This document shows positions 11,413 through 21,141 of a stretch of DNA of 64,000 nucleotides, piece by piece; within the stretch, counting starts at the first letter, position 1, and each line of letters begins with the position of its first letter. The notes beneath the pieces were generated by a model. The model did not search any database and had not been told where the DNA came from. It was given only the letters and a program-made list of their open reading frames with translations. This DNA comes from a bacterium (GTDB taxonomy: Bacteria; Hinthialibacterota; Hinthialibacteria; Hinthialibacterales; Hinthialibacteraceae): positions 124,001-188,000 of the forward strand of contig WGLV01000002.1 of the NCBI GenBank assembly GCA_016125385.1, given 5' to 3'. The position numbers and the translations under genes were made by a program.

Positions 11413-11700
11413 ATGACGAGACCCAAAAAACTCGACGAACATCATATCGAGATGAAAGTTGGCGAACTTGATGGTTGGAGTGCGCTTAATGGAGCCTTGC
11501 GCCGCGACGTCCAGTTCAAGGATTTTGTCTCCGCCTTCGGTTTTATGACCCGGGTGGCGATGGAAGCGGAAAAAATGGACCATCACCCCAATTGGTCGAA
11601 TGTGTATAACAAAGTCTCCATTGAACTATCCACGCATGACGCGGGGGGAATCACCGAACTCGATTTCGACCTCGCTGAAAAAATCAATCAACTCCTATAA
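11413..11700 (+). CDS. Pterin-4a-carbinolamine dehydratase family protein
   Basis: [38 protein letters not shown] is the PCD/DCoH signature. Confidence 0.93.
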   Translation: MTRPKKLDEHHIEMKVGELDGWSALNGALRRDVQFKDFVSAFGFMTRVAMEAEKMDHHPNWSNVYNKVSIELSTHDAGGITELDFDLAEKINQLL

Positions 11701-11726
11701 ATGTGAATCCCGTTTTGCTACAAACG

Positions 11727-11756
11727 ATACGGGCGGTTATCCGCCCGTATTTTTTT
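11727..11756 (+). terminator. Rho-independent terminator
   Basis: ATACGGGCGG-TTAT-CCGCCCGTAT followed by T7. Confidence 0.9.
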
Positions 11757-11788
11757 ACCCGCCGATTCGGGGAAAGGGGAGAACCGAT

Positions 11789-12622
11789 ATGAACAGGTGG
11801 ACGATCTGGATGGCGATGATGGCGATTGGCGCGGCGGCGTTCGCGCAGGATGGAAACATTAACGAGTTGCGTAAAGGGAAAAATTATATTGATACCCCGG
11901 TGTATTCGGAAGAAGACGATCAGGAAATCATCCGGCTGTTCGAGCCGTTGCGCGTCACCGACGTGTGCGATGGGATGGATTTCGTGGGCCTGCCGGACGT
12001 TGGGTTAATGGACCCTGAAATTCTGCCGTTGTGGCGCGACACGGAGCATTTCAAGCATCGCGTGGTGGGCGTCGCGGTGACGGCGCGCTATGTTCCGACG
12101 CAACGCCCTCATTTCGGCGTTCGCAAGGGAGAAGATTTCGACGCCTGGGTCGGCCATTTTTACAGCACATATTCTCCGGAGCCATTTACTCCGCTGATCC
12201 GTAAGGGGACGGTGCTCGTATTCGATGACGCTCCATTGGGCAAGGAAACCGGCAGCATCGGGTCCAACAACATCATGAGCTGGGTATTGCGTGGATGCGT
12301 TGGCGTGGTGACCGACAGTTCGGCGCGTGACACCGATGAGATCATTGCGGAGAAGATCCCTTTATATTTCCGAGGCGTGGGGAGAGGTATCCGTCCGGGG
12401 AGGAATGAGATCGAGTCGGTGAACAGGCCGATTGTATGCGGCGGCGTACTGGTTATGCCGGGTGACGTCATCGTGGCGGATGGCGACGGCGTGATCGTCG
12501 TCCCGCGCAGACAGGCGCGGCAGGTCGCTGAATACGCGATGAAGACCATCGAATCGGACAAAGCCGCTCGCCGTGCTCTTTATGAAAAGCTGGGGCTGCC
12601 ACTGGATGACTCAGTCCGGTAA
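11789..12622 (+). CDS. RraA-like/HMG aldolase-family protein with N-terminal signal peptide
   Basis: MNRWTIWMAMMAIGAAAFAQDG signal; RVTDVCDGMDFVG, RGCVGVVTDSSARDTDE, PGDVIVADGDGVIVVPRRQA. Confidence 0.85.
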   Translation: MNRWTIWMAMMAIGAAAFAQDGNINELRKGKNYIDTPVYSEEDDQEIIRLFEPLRVTDVCDGMDFVGLPDVGLMDPEILPLWRDTEHFKHRVVGVAVTARYVPTQRPHFGVRKGEDFDAWVGHFYSTYSPEPFTPLIRKGTVLVFDDAPLGKETGSIGSNNIMSWVLRGCVGVVTDSSARDTDEIIAEKIPLYFRGVGRGIRPGRNEIESVNRPIVCGGVLVMPGDVIVADGDGVIVVPRRQARQVAEYAMKTIESDKAARRALYEKLGLPLDDSVR

Positions 12623-12645
12623 ACACGAGACAGGCGTATATCAAA

Positions 12646-12668
12646 AAAGGCGGCTTCAAGCCGCCTTT
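12646..12668. terminator. Bidirectional hairpin terminator between convergent genes
   Basis: AAAGGCGGC-TTCAA-GCCGCCTTT. Confidence 0.8.
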
Positions 12669-12691
12669 CGTTTGTTCATCAATTCCCCTCG

Positions 12692-13741
12692 CTATACCAA
12701 CGCGTATACAGAAAGACCGAACGCAAGCGTGCTGATAAACAGCATAAGCGCGATCCGCACCGAATGGGGAAACACGATCAACTCGTTAGCCCATTCCGGC
12801 GCCAGCGCGGAGACCGCCGCGGCGGGCAGTGCGAAGTCGGTCAGGCTTTTCGACGCGGGGCACCACACGACCAGAAATACGCAATGCAGAATCACGGCGT
12901 AAGCCAGCCAGGGAATGCTGGTTTTGGTGGCGCATAATGGAGCTGCGATCAGTACTGAAAATAACGCCAGCCAGGCGAACAGCGATTGGGGGGATCCCAG
13001 AGAGAGCCAGTTGCGGTTAATGAGATAGTCGAACAGGTATATCGATTCGCCGCCGCCGGTAAACACCATCGCGATGTAGCCGCCGATCGTAATGAGTTGA
13101 ATCGCCCAGATGCATCCAAAAATACTGTGCGGGCCGCGATTACGAGTCTGCTGGATGAGCAGGGCGGCGTCGAGCGCGGCGATGAAGAAGATGCTTTCAA
13201 TTCTCGTCAGAAACAGGCATGCGCTGAAAACACCCACGCCCACGGCGGCCGCCATGGAAGGAACCCGCATCGAAGCCGTGCAGGGGATCAGCAGAGACAT
13301 CCAGAAAACCGTCAGCGGAATCGATGTTCCATACGTCGGAGAAAGGAAAAATACGCAGACGATCCAGAGCACGGAAATGTCGGCGTATAAACTTTGCATG
13401 CGGCGGAAATGAGAACGTAGAGACAGGGCCGACAACGCGTACAGTGCGACGCCTATCAGCCCGCTGATGCGCGCCATTTCATCAACGATGGCGCCCATGT
13501 CCGCGATACGCCGGAGAACCCAGCGCCACATCGGATCGGGGCTGACGCCGGGATGTAGAGCCTGACCCTGCACGGCGACGGCGAACGACTGTTCCATCAC
13601 CTGCCGGGCGTCTTGCGTGATGAGCCGGTCGAGCAACGCCTGCTGGCGTCCGAACAGAAAAACCACCAGAAGCCCTGCCGTAGCAAGCCAGAGCAACGAC
13701 CGCTCACGGCCAAAGCCTTCTTCGCGAATATAAGAGATCAT
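12692..13741 (-). CDS. Polytopic membrane protein of unknown function
   Basis: 349 aa with multiple hydrophobic segments; no family assigned. Confidence 0.65.
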   Translation of the reverse strand: MISYIREEGFGRERSLLWLATAGLLVVFLFGRQQALLDRLITQDARQVMEQSFAVAVQGQALHPGVSPDPMWRWVLRRIADMGAIVDEMARISGLIGVALYALSALSLRSHFRRMQSLYADISVLWIVCVFFLSPTYGTSIPLTVFWMSLLIPCTASMRVPSMAAAVGVGVFSACLFLTRIESIFFIAALDAALLIQQTRNRGPHSIFGCIWAIQLITIGGYIAMVFTGGGESIYLFDYLINRNWLSLGSPQSLFAWLALFSVLIAAPLCATKTSIPWLAYAVILHCVFLVVWCPASKSLTDFALPAAAVSALAPEWANELIVFPHSVRIALMLFISTLAFGLSVYALV

Positions 13742-13880
13742 GGTTTTATGAAATTCACATTTAATGAATCGTGCGTCATTCAGCGGCGGCGACTTGGAAC
13801 CGGTTCCATTACGCCTCGCGAAAACCGCTCTAGCATCATCCGAATCGACCCGAAATGCAAGGTTTTACGCAAAAACAAAA

Positions 13881-13904
13881 GAGGGCGGGAATCGTCCCGC
13901 CCTC
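13881..13904 (-). terminator. Terminator downstream of the phosphofructokinase gene
   Basis: GAGGGCGGGA-ATCG-TCCCGCCCTC; T-rich on the minus strand after the stem. Confidence 0.8.
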
Positions 13905-13933
13905 CTGTTTGCATACCATTCAATCTGTTCGAC

Positions 13934-15157
13934 TCACGCTTTGGGAGCGGGAGGAGCAAAGAGGCGGTTCGCCACGGGAGCGTCGCCCATCAGCGGAAGA
14001 ACGTAATGACGGAATGCGTCAGTCACGTTGTTGCCCTCGGCGTTGATGAATTCGTCGGGCATATACTTGGTCTTCGCCGCGATCTCGTCGAGTTTGACCA
14101 GGTCGTACTCGACCGCGTAGTCGCCAACGCGCTTGATCACCACGGAGCCGTCGACGTTATGCCACAAGGCGTATTGAACCGCTTTTTCGCCGACTTCGCG
14201 CGCTTCGTGCTGGTCGACGGGTGAAACCACGCCGAGAAAACTGCGCTGCAGATAACCCAGCGTATCGGCGCGTACGCGTTTGATCCCCAATTTGTCCTTG
14301 ATGAGGTTCGACAGCACGTCGCCCAAAGCGCCGGTGCCGGAGAGCTGAATGTTGCCATGCGCGTCTTTTTCAGCGCTGCCGGTGATGCTGACGACCAGCG
14401 GAACGTGTTTGCCGTTTTCGTCCTTGCTTTCCCAGATTCCTTCCGAAGCCGCGATGATGCATCGGCCGTACTTTTTATAGGTCGCGTCGACGTCAGCCAG
14501 AAACTTGTCGCGGTTGAACTGGCGTTCGGGTACGTACACCAGATGGGGGCCGTCATCGGGATAGCGGCGGTAGGCCGCAGCCGCGCCCGTCAGAAAGCCG
14601 GCGTGACGCCCCATCACCACTGCGATATATACGCCGGGCAGCGCGCTGTTATCGAGATTCGCGCCCGCCATCGCCAGCGCGACGTACCGCGCCGCCGAAC
14701 CGAAGCCGGGGCAGTGGTCGGTGACCACCAAGTCGTTGTCGATGGTTTTGGGGATATGGACGCAGCGGCATTCATAATTGGCTTCATCGGCGAACTGGTT
14801 GACCAGGCGGCAGGTATCGGAAGAGTCGTTGCCGCCGATGTAGAAGAAATAACGGATATCGTATTTTTTGAATACGTCGAAAATCTTTTTGCAATACTCA
14901 ATGTCCGGTTTGTCGCGGGTCGAGCCAAGCGCGGAGCTGGGGGTGCAAGCGACCTGCTCCAGATTGTGGGAAGTGGCCTGGCTGAGGTCGACGAAATCTT
15001 CTTTAACGATGCCGCTGACGCCGTGACGCGCGCCGTAGACGTGGGTTACTTCATTGAACTTTCGGCATTCGAGCGCGGCGCCGACCAGGCTCTGGTTGAT
15101 GACCGCGGTGGGGCCGCCGCCCTGGGCGATGACCGCTTTGCCTTGAAGTTTGGACAT
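13934..15157 (-). CDS. Diphosphate (PPi)-dependent 6-phosphofructokinase
   Basis: AQGGGPTAVINQSL, YIGGNDSSDT, IPKTIDNDLVVTDHCPGFGSAARY; the Lys in PKTIDND indicates PPi dependence. ORF-track start trimmed to MSKLQGKAV (exact base may be off by 1). Confidence 0.92.
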   Translation of the reverse strand: MSKLQGKAVIAQGGGPTAVINQSLVGAALECRKFNEVTHVYGARHGVSGIVKEDFVDLSQATSHNLEQVACTPSSALGSTRDKPDIEYCKKIFDVFKKYDIRYFFYIGGNDSSDTCRLVNQFADEANYECRCVHIPKTIDNDLVVTDHCPGFGSAARYVALAMAGANLDNSALPGVYIAVVMGRHAGFLTGAAAAYRRYPDDGPHLVYVPERQFNRDKFLADVDATYKKYGRCIIAASEGIWESKDENGKHVPLVVSITGSAEKDAHGNIQLSGTGALGDVLSNLIKDKLGIKRVRADTLGYLQRSFLGVVSPVDQHEAREVGEKAVQYALWHNVDGSVVIKRVGDYAVEYDLVKLDEIAAKTKYMPDEFINAEGNNVTDAFRHYVLPLMGDAPVANRLFAPPAPKA

Positions 15158-15306
15158 GGCTGAACTCCTCATCGTGGGGATCGGCGGCGTCGCGGCCGCC
15201 TTCGACAAAACATCAGCATTGTAGTTGTCTGAGGGGGTTCGGTAAATGAGTTCGCCCTTCAGGCGGGCGCGTTTCAACGAATTCTAACCGTATGATCGAA
15301 ATTATA

Positions 15307-15825
15307 TTACTGGGGGTAAATTTCCTCGAATAACCTTACGATGCGTTCGGCGCATTGTTGCGCCGACTGGCCGTCGGAGACAACGGTGCAGTGCGCGGCC
15401 TTCTGATAAAGCGGAGTGCGGGCGGTCAGCACGTCGGCGATCTCTTCGCTGGCGTCCGCCGCGCCGGTGAGCGAAGGGCGGTTGGGATCGCCTCCGATGC
15501 GCCGCGCGAGCGTCTCCACCGCCGCTTGCAGCCATACGACGAAGCCGTTGCGCCTTAATGCTTCGACGTTGCCCTCGCGAACCACCACGCCTCCCCCGGC
15601 GTCGATGACGACGCGGTCTTTCGCGCAAAGTTCCGCGACGACCGCTTCCTCTTCATCGCGAAACGCCTCCCAGCCATGTTCGGCGACGTAGTCGGGAATC
15701 GACCGCCCGAAGCGTTCCACCAGCAATTCGTCGGTGTGATACACGGGCCAGCCGAGGCGCTCGCCAAGTTGATTGCTGATGGTCGTCTTTCCGGTTCCGC
15801 GATATCCGATGAGAACGAGATTCAT
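15307..15825 (-). CDS. aroK: Shikimate kinase
   Basis: MNLVLIGYRGTGKTTISNQLGERL, DTDE-like HTDELL, DAGGGVVVREGN, RTPLYQ. Confidence 0.93.
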   Translation of the reverse strand: MNLVLIGYRGTGKTTISNQLGERLGWPVYHTDELLVERFGRSIPDYVAEHGWEAFRDEEEAVVAELCAKDRVVIDAGGGVVVREGNVEALRRNGFVVWLQAAVETLARRIGGDPNRPSLTGAADASEEIADVLTARTPLYQKAAHCTVVSDGQSAQQCAERIVRLFEEIYPQ

Positions 15826-16691
15826 GCCGATCCCTTCAGCGCCTGTTCGACGGCGGCGGTCATGACATCGACGGGCGCCTCGCGCTCCGTCCACAGGCGA
15901 AATTGCTCCGCGCCCTGCTGAACAAACATCGGCACGCCGTTGATGGTGCGCGCGAAGCGCCGCTCCGCGCATTGCAGGAGCAGGGTGCGCGCGGGATTGT
16001 AAATCGTATCGAATACCAGATGCCGCTCGGAGAGCAACGATTCATCCAGCAGGCAGGCGTCGACGTGCGGGTGCATGCCGACCGGCGTGGTGTTAATTAT
16101 GACGTCGGCTTCGCGCACGATATCGCGCGTGGTTTCGGGGGCAAGCTCCGCCGCCGCGATCAACGCGTTAGAATGCGCTCGGACGTCGCTGGCCAGCGCG
16201 TTCGCCTTGGCTTCCGAGCCGGAACGGTGCATGAGAAACAGGCGCGCGGGTTTGCGCTGACAGGCGGCGGCGAAGGCGATGCCGCGCGCCGAGCCCCCCA
16301 CGCCGAGAATGACGACAGTCTTGCCATCGAGCCGTTCGTGTTCCTCGATCGCTTTCAGTGCGCCCAGCCCATCGGTGTTTGTGCCAAACAAATGTCCCTC
16401 GCGGTTTACGATGGTGTTGACCGCGCCGATCTTTTTCGCCAGCGGGTCGATCTCGTCGAGGTGTTGCATCACCTCGACCTTGTGTGGAATGGTGACCGAC
16501 AGGCCGCGCAGGTTGAAGCCTCTCATCCCCTCGATCGCGCGACGCACGTCTTTGACGTGAAACGCGACGTAGGCGAAATTCAGCCCAAGCGCCTGAAAGG
16601 CCGCGTTGTGCATGCGCGGTGAAAGGGTATGTTGTATTGGATCGCCGATGACGGCGCAGATTTGGGTCGAGCCGTTGATTGAATCCATCAT
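15822..16691 (-). CDS. aroE: Shikimate dehydrogenase
   Basis: VIGDPIQHTLSPRMHNAAF, SVTIPHK, NTDGLGA, GVGGSARGIAFA, NTTPVGM. Confidence 0.95.
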   Translation of the reverse strand: MMDSINGSTQICAVIGDPIQHTLSPRMHNAAFQALGLNFAYVAFHVKDVRRAIEGMRGFNLRGLSVTIPHKVEVMQHLDEIDPLAKKIGAVNTIVNREGHLFGTNTDGLGALKAIEEHERLDGKTVVILGVGGSARGIAFAAACQRKPARLFLMHRSGSEAKANALASDVRAHSNALIAAAELAPETTRDIVREADVIINTTPVGMHPHVDACLLDESLLSERHLVFDTIYNPARTLLLQCAERRFARTINGVPMFVQQGAEQFRLWTEREAPVDVMTAAVEQALKGSA

Positions 16692-16799
16692 TTTCTATCA
16701 TCCATCGCCCGGCGCGAATTGTACGAGTTAACTTTCTTCGCCGGGCTGAGGCATGATAGCATGATCGGAGCGTATATCTTAAGCAACAGGGAAGGGATT

Positions 16800-18158
16800 A
16801 TGACGCGTTTTTCATGGGTGGTTTCAGTTCTGTTCTGTTTGATTATCTCCGCGAACGCCCAGCCATGCGGACCATCGCCCGCATGGGACTCGGGCGCCTC
16901 CTATAGCCGTTCGATTTACGTATCCCCGGATGGCGATGACACAAACGGGACGGGAGAGAAATCCGCGCCGTTCCAGACGCTGGAGCGCGCCGCTCGCGAA
17001 GCCGCGCCCGGAACGAGAATTCTGCTTGCCCCCGGCTCACATCGGCCCGGGCAGTACATCGCGGATTTACAGGGAACGGAAAACGCGCCTATCTGGATCG
17101 GCGCCGAAATCCCCGATCAACCGCCGCTGTTTGAAGGAGGAAACACCGCCTTTCAATTGAGCGACCCCGCTTATTTGATACTGGAAAACCTCGCCGTCGC
17201 GGGCGCGTCGGCGAATGGAATCAACATCGACGACGGCGCGGATTACTCGACCCCCGCGCATCATGTGATTTTGCGGGGATTGAGTGTCCGTGACGTGGGG
17301 CCCAGCGGAAATCACGATGGAATCAAACTGTCCGGGCTCAATGAGTTTCTCGTCGAACGATGCGCGGTGACGCGGCCCGGAAGCGGCGGTTCGGCGATCG
17401 ACATGGTGGGGTGTCATGATGGGTTGATCGCTTTCAACCACTTTGAAGAAATCGGATCAAGCGGCGTGCAGGCCAAGGGCGGTTCCGCGCGAGTGACGAT
17501 CTACGCCAATGTGTTTTTTGGCGGCGAGCGCGCCGTCAATCTGGGAGGCTCGACCGGGCTCGATTACTTCCGTCCCATCGATGCTCCCTATGAAGCGGCG
17601 CATATCACCGCTTGGGCGAACACGTTTCATCAATGCCAGACGCCGGCGGCGTTCGTTGGCTCCGAGTATTGCCTTTTTGCGCACAATACGGTGTATCTGC
17701 CGGGCAAGTGGGCTGCGCGCATTCTTCAGGAAAACACAGGCGCCCGTTTTGTACAAAGCCGGTACGGCGTCTATGCCAACAACATCGTAGTGATTGATGA
17801 TCAGGTCAGTACGCTGGTGAATGTGGGACCGAATACTCAGCCGGATACGTTCCGTTTCGCTGGAAACCTCTTTTTTCACAAATCCCAGCCGGGTTTTCAG
17901 CAGGTATTGCCCGGAGAGGAATTTCCAAATGGGTTTGGTTTGAATCCTGAGTTCGTGAACGCGCCGGACGATTTTCATCTTCGAGCGGACAGCCCTGCTT
18001 TTGGCGCCTCGCTTAACTTGCATGAAGCGATTGGTGACTGGCCGATTGAAGTCCCCAAACTGGGCGATGTGGAAGGCGTATGCTGGAAAACGCCCGCTGC
18101 GGTGGGGGCGTTGCAGAGCGGAGGCGAAACCGGCGCCACTCACTGGCCGGATCATTAA
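16800..18158 (+). CDS. Secreted right-handed parallel beta-helix (pectate-lyase-like) protein
   Basis: Signal peptide MTRFSWVVSVLFCLIISANAQPC; YVSPDGDDTNGTGEKSAPFQTLERAAREAAPGTRILLAPG. Confidence 0.85.
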   Translation: MTRFSWVVSVLFCLIISANAQPCGPSPAWDSGASYSRSIYVSPDGDDTNGTGEKSAPFQTLERAAREAAPGTRILLAPGSHRPGQYIADLQGTENAPIWIGAEIPDQPPLFEGGNTAFQLSDPAYLILENLAVAGASANGINIDDGADYSTPAHHVILRGLSVRDVGPSGNHDGIKLSGLNEFLVERCAVTRPGSGGSAIDMVGCHDGLIAFNHFEEIGSSGVQAKGGSARVTIYANVFFGGERAVNLGGSTGLDYFRPIDAPYEAAHITAWANTFHQCQTPAAFVGSEYCLFAHNTVYLPGKWAARILQENTGARFVQSRYGVYANNIVVIDDQVSTLVNVGPNTQPDTFRFAGNLFFHKSQPGFQQVLPGEEFPNGFGLNPEFVNAPDDFHLRADSPAFGASLNLHEAIGDWPIEVPKLGDVEGVCWKTPAAVGALQSGGETGATHWPDH

Positions 18159-18168
18159 GAGGAGAACT

Positions 18169-18876
18169 ATGAAGACAATCGTGACCGTTTCGGCATTGCT
18201 TTTCGGTTTAATGACAATCGCCGCATGTAATCAGGATGGGGCTCCATCATCTATGTCTGCGAATGACCGTTCGATCCACGAGTCGTTCACTGAGCCGCCC
18301 GCCGCGCCGTGGCAATGGATTCGTGAGAATCCGGAAGCGTGGCGCATTGTGGAAAACGGCGGCATGGAAATTATGGTTGAGCCCGGCGGCCTGATGGGAG
18401 AAGGGAAAGATGCGAAAAACATCCTCGTTCAGCCCTGGCCGACTGGTGCAACGACTGCGTCCGTTGTCGTTACCGCAAATCATCAGGCTCAGTACGAACA
18501 GGCGGGGTTGATTCTCTACCGTGGCGATGACGATTACGTGAAACTGGTTGTTGAAATGGTCGACGGAACGCCCTCGATTGTATTGGTCACGGAAGTAGAC
18601 GCTCGCCCCGTTGTAGCGGGAAAAATTCCCTGTCCGGGACTCGACGCGGGGATATGTAAATGCACGCTGGTTCTGAACTGGAACGATGGCCTGGTCGAGG
18701 CGATGGCCTATTCAGTGGATGCGCATGATTCCGGCGCCGGGATGGGGATGATGCCAGTCGGAAACGGTGAATTCCCAACTGAAGCGGAGAGTCGAATCGG
18801 CGTTTTTTCGCAGGGAGGCGAGCCGGGAGCGAACCGCTGGGTGAAATTTGAAGATTTTCGAGTGTATGTAAAGTGA
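18169..18876 (+). CDS. Lipoprotein with DUF1349-like concanavalin-type domain
   Basis: Lipobox LMTIAACN; APWQWIRENPEAWRI and QYEQAGLILYRGDDDYVKLVVE are DUF1349-like. Confidence 0.75.
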   Translation: MKTIVTVSALLFGLMTIAACNQDGAPSSMSANDRSIHESFTEPPAAPWQWIRENPEAWRIVENGGMEIMVEPGGLMGEGKDAKNILVQPWPTGATTASVVVTANHQAQYEQAGLILYRGDDDYVKLVVEMVDGTPSIVLVTEVDARPVVAGKIPCPGLDAGICKCTLVLNWNDGLVEAMAYSVDAHDSGAGMGMMPVGNGEFPTEAESRIGVFSQGGEPGANRWVKFEDFRVYVK

Positions 18877-18960
18877 TATCCAATGCGCCGCGATCGGCCG
18901 CCCTTCATACAAAATGGAAAAGCGTAATACAATGAGAAATCAAACCTATGGGCGGAAATC

Positions 18961-19551
18961 ATGAAAAAAGGTTCGATCTTTACGCTTTTTCTTTTACTGG
19001 CCGTGGCATCCGCGTCGGCTCATCGCATGGACCTTGCCTACTACATGGAAGGCGAGGATCTGGTCGTCGAAGCCTGGTTGGGGCGCGACGAGCCTGTGGT
19101 GGAGGGTGATGTAACCGTTGCAGGCTCCGACGGGACTGTGTTGATCGAAGGTAAGACCGACGACAAGGGCGTTTTCCGCTGGGCCATTCCTGAAGAACGC
19201 GATCTGAAGATTACCGTCTTTGCGGGACGCGGGCATCAGGGCGAGGTGGAGATCATGAAAGAAGACCTCGCCGTATTGCGTGCTTCCATGCCGCCGGATG
19301 AGCAGCCCGAATACGCCCGTGAGGAATCCGCAGGCGCGACTAACGTGGCAACAACCGCTCCCGCTCCGAGAGTGGCTCCTCCATCCCGCAGCGCGCTCAT
19401 CTCGACGCAGGATCGTTTCGGCATGCCTGAACGCACCGTCATCGGTCTCGTATTCATTTTCAGCGCGGCGGCGGCGTGGTTGAGTTATCAGAACAACCGG
19501 CGTCTCAAGGCGCTTGAAGATCGGCTTAACGCGCGTGAATCACGAGATTGA
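18961..19551 (+). CDS. Exported NikL-like protein associated with ECF Ni/Co transporter
   Basis: Signal peptide ending ASAH-RMDLAYYMEGEDLVVEAWLGRDEPV; C-terminal TM helix; adjacent to cbiQ/cbiO homologs. Confidence 0.65.
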   Translation: MKKGSIFTLFLLLAVASASAHRMDLAYYMEGEDLVVEAWLGRDEPVVEGDVTVAGSDGTVLIEGKTDDKGVFRWAIPEERDLKITVFAGRGHQGEVEIMKEDLAVLRASMPPDEQPEYAREESAGATNVATTAPAPRVAPPSRSALISTQDRFGMPERTVIGLVFIFSAAAAWLSYQNNRRLKALEDRLNARESRD

Positions 19552-20308
19552 ACGCTACGCACAGGGCGATTCGCCGCTGCACCGTTGGGACGCGCGCTGG
19601 AAGCTGGGCGCGTTTTTGCTGCTCGCCGCATCGTGCGCATCGCTGAGCACGCTGGAGGGCGCCGGTACGGCGCTGCTGACGGCCATAATCGCGCTCGTTT
19701 TGTCGCGTTTGCCCTTGCGGTTGACGGCGGTGAGGATGGGAGAAATTCATCTGTTTCTGATCCCCTGTTTTCTGGTGCTTCCATTTACCGCCACAGGCCC
19801 CACGGCGACATTCGAGGGCATCCGATTCAGCATTGAGGGTCTCGACATGGCGGCGATGTTATACCTGCGCGCGCTATCGATCGTCATGCTGTCGATTGCG
19901 TTGATTTACACTACTCCCATGAGCCGCCTGATGCAGGCGGCTGAATCTCTGTACTTTCCCCGTACGCTGGTTCAGATCGCCCTGCTGACGTATCGTTACC
20001 TGTTTACCCTGGCGGAAGAATTTCAGCGAATTCGGTGCGCGTTGCGTGTTCGTGCGTTTCGCAACGAAATGACAATGCACGCCTATCGCGTCTGGGCCAA
20101 CGTGGCGGGCATGACGCTGGCGCGCAGTCTTGAACGCACCGAGCGGGTGCATAACGCGATGAAATGCCGTGGCTACGATGGCTGTCTGAAAACTCTCAAG
20201 CCTTTTCAGGCGAAAGTTTCGGATATGAACCTGTTCGCGCTGGCGATCATCGCCGCGGGTGTCGCGGTGGCGGTCGATTGGGCGGCGAAGGGCTGGATAT
20301 CGATATGA
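19535..20308 (+). CDS. cbiQ: ECF transporter T component, CbiQ family
   Basis: HEIERYAQGDSPLHRWDARWKLGAFLL; ALRVRAF and HNAMKCRGYDG coupling motifs; GTG start overlapping the upstream ORF. Confidence 0.9.
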   Translation: MNHEIERYAQGDSPLHRWDARWKLGAFLLLAASCASLSTLEGAGTALLTAIIALVLSRLPLRLTAVRMGEIHLFLIPCFLVLPFTATGPTATFEGIRFSIEGLDMAAMLYLRALSIVMLSIALIYTTPMSRLMQAAESLYFPRTLVQIALLTYRYLFTLAEEFQRIRCALRVRAFRNEMTMHAYRVWANVAGMTLARSLERTERVHNAMKCRGYDGCLKTLKPFQAKVSDMNLFALAIIAAGVAVAVDWAAKGWISI

Positions 20309-21054
20309 GTTGTCTGATTGAAATCGATGGATTGCGCTATCACTATCCCGATGGACGGTCGGCGCTGAACGGCATCGACCTGCACGTCAAACATGGCGAG
20401 CGCGTTGGTCTGGTCGGCCCCAACGGCGCGGGAAAGACCACGCTCTTTCTGACGCTGGCGGGCGTAATCGATTCATTCGAAGGCGAGGTAAGCGTCGCGG
20501 GGTGCGACCTGACCACGCCGGAAGGTCGCAAAGAAGTCCATCGCAAACTGGGGATTGTATTTCAACAGACCGACGACCAGTTGTTTCATGCCAGCGTAGA
20601 AGAAGACATCGCCTTTGGTCCGCTCAATCTGGGAGCGGATGAAGCCGAAGTACGGCGGCGCGTGGATTGCGCACTGTCCAGCGTTGGGCTGAACGAAGAT
20701 TTCAAGAATCGCCTGCCGTTTCATCTTTCCGGTGGGGAAAAGCGGCGCGTGGCGATCGCCGGCGTACTGGCGATGGAACCGGATGTTCTTCTGCTGGATG
20801 AACCTTCCAGCGATCTCGATCCCCGAGGCCGCCGTGAACTGGTTCAGATTCTCGACCGGCTGCCGATTACGCGGGTTATCTCAAGCCACAATCTTGATTT
20901 CATCTGCGAGACATGCGAGCGGGTAGTGATTATCGATGGCGGCGTGGTTCGCGCCAGCGGCCCCACGCATGAAATTCTGGCGGATGAAGATCTGATGCTG
21001 AAACACGGTCTTGAAACGCCTTATTTTCTCCGGGAAGCGATTCGCGGTAAGTAG
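20305..21054 (+). CDS. cbiO: ECF transporter ATPase, CbiO family
   Basis: Walker A GPNGAGKTT, VFQQTDDQLF, LSGGEKRRVAIAGVLAMEPDVLLLDEPSSDLD. Confidence 0.95.
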   Translation: MSCLIEIDGLRYHYPDGRSALNGIDLHVKHGERVGLVGPNGAGKTTLFLTLAGVIDSFEGEVSVAGCDLTTPEGRKEVHRKLGIVFQQTDDQLFHASVEEDIAFGPLNLGADEAEVRRRVDCALSSVGLNEDFKNRLPFHLSGGEKRRVAIAGVLAMEPDVLLLDEPSSDLDPRGRRELVQILDRLPITRVISSHNLDFICETCERVVIIDGGVVRASGPTHEILADEDLMLKHGLETPYFLREAIRGK

Positions 21055-21092
21055 TGAAGATTTATCAGTACGGGCGGGGAAATAAGAAAGAA

Positions 21093-21117
21093 AAAGGCGG
21101 AGAAACTCTCCGCCTTT
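21093..21117. terminator. Hairpin terminator between convergent genes
   Basis: AAAGGCGGAGA-AAC-TCTCCGCCTTT. Confidence 0.85.
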
Positions 21118-21141
21118 CGTGTTTGTATCGATCAGTTGCGT

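Noticed and set aside
14357-15163. 268 aa plus-strand ORF opposite PFK
   Set aside because: Antisense of the PPi-PFK coding sequence, no domain recognisable.
16719-16799. N-terminal extension of the beta-helix ORF in the track
   Set aside because: Signal peptide starts at the internal Met at 16800; the upstream part is probably leader sequence.
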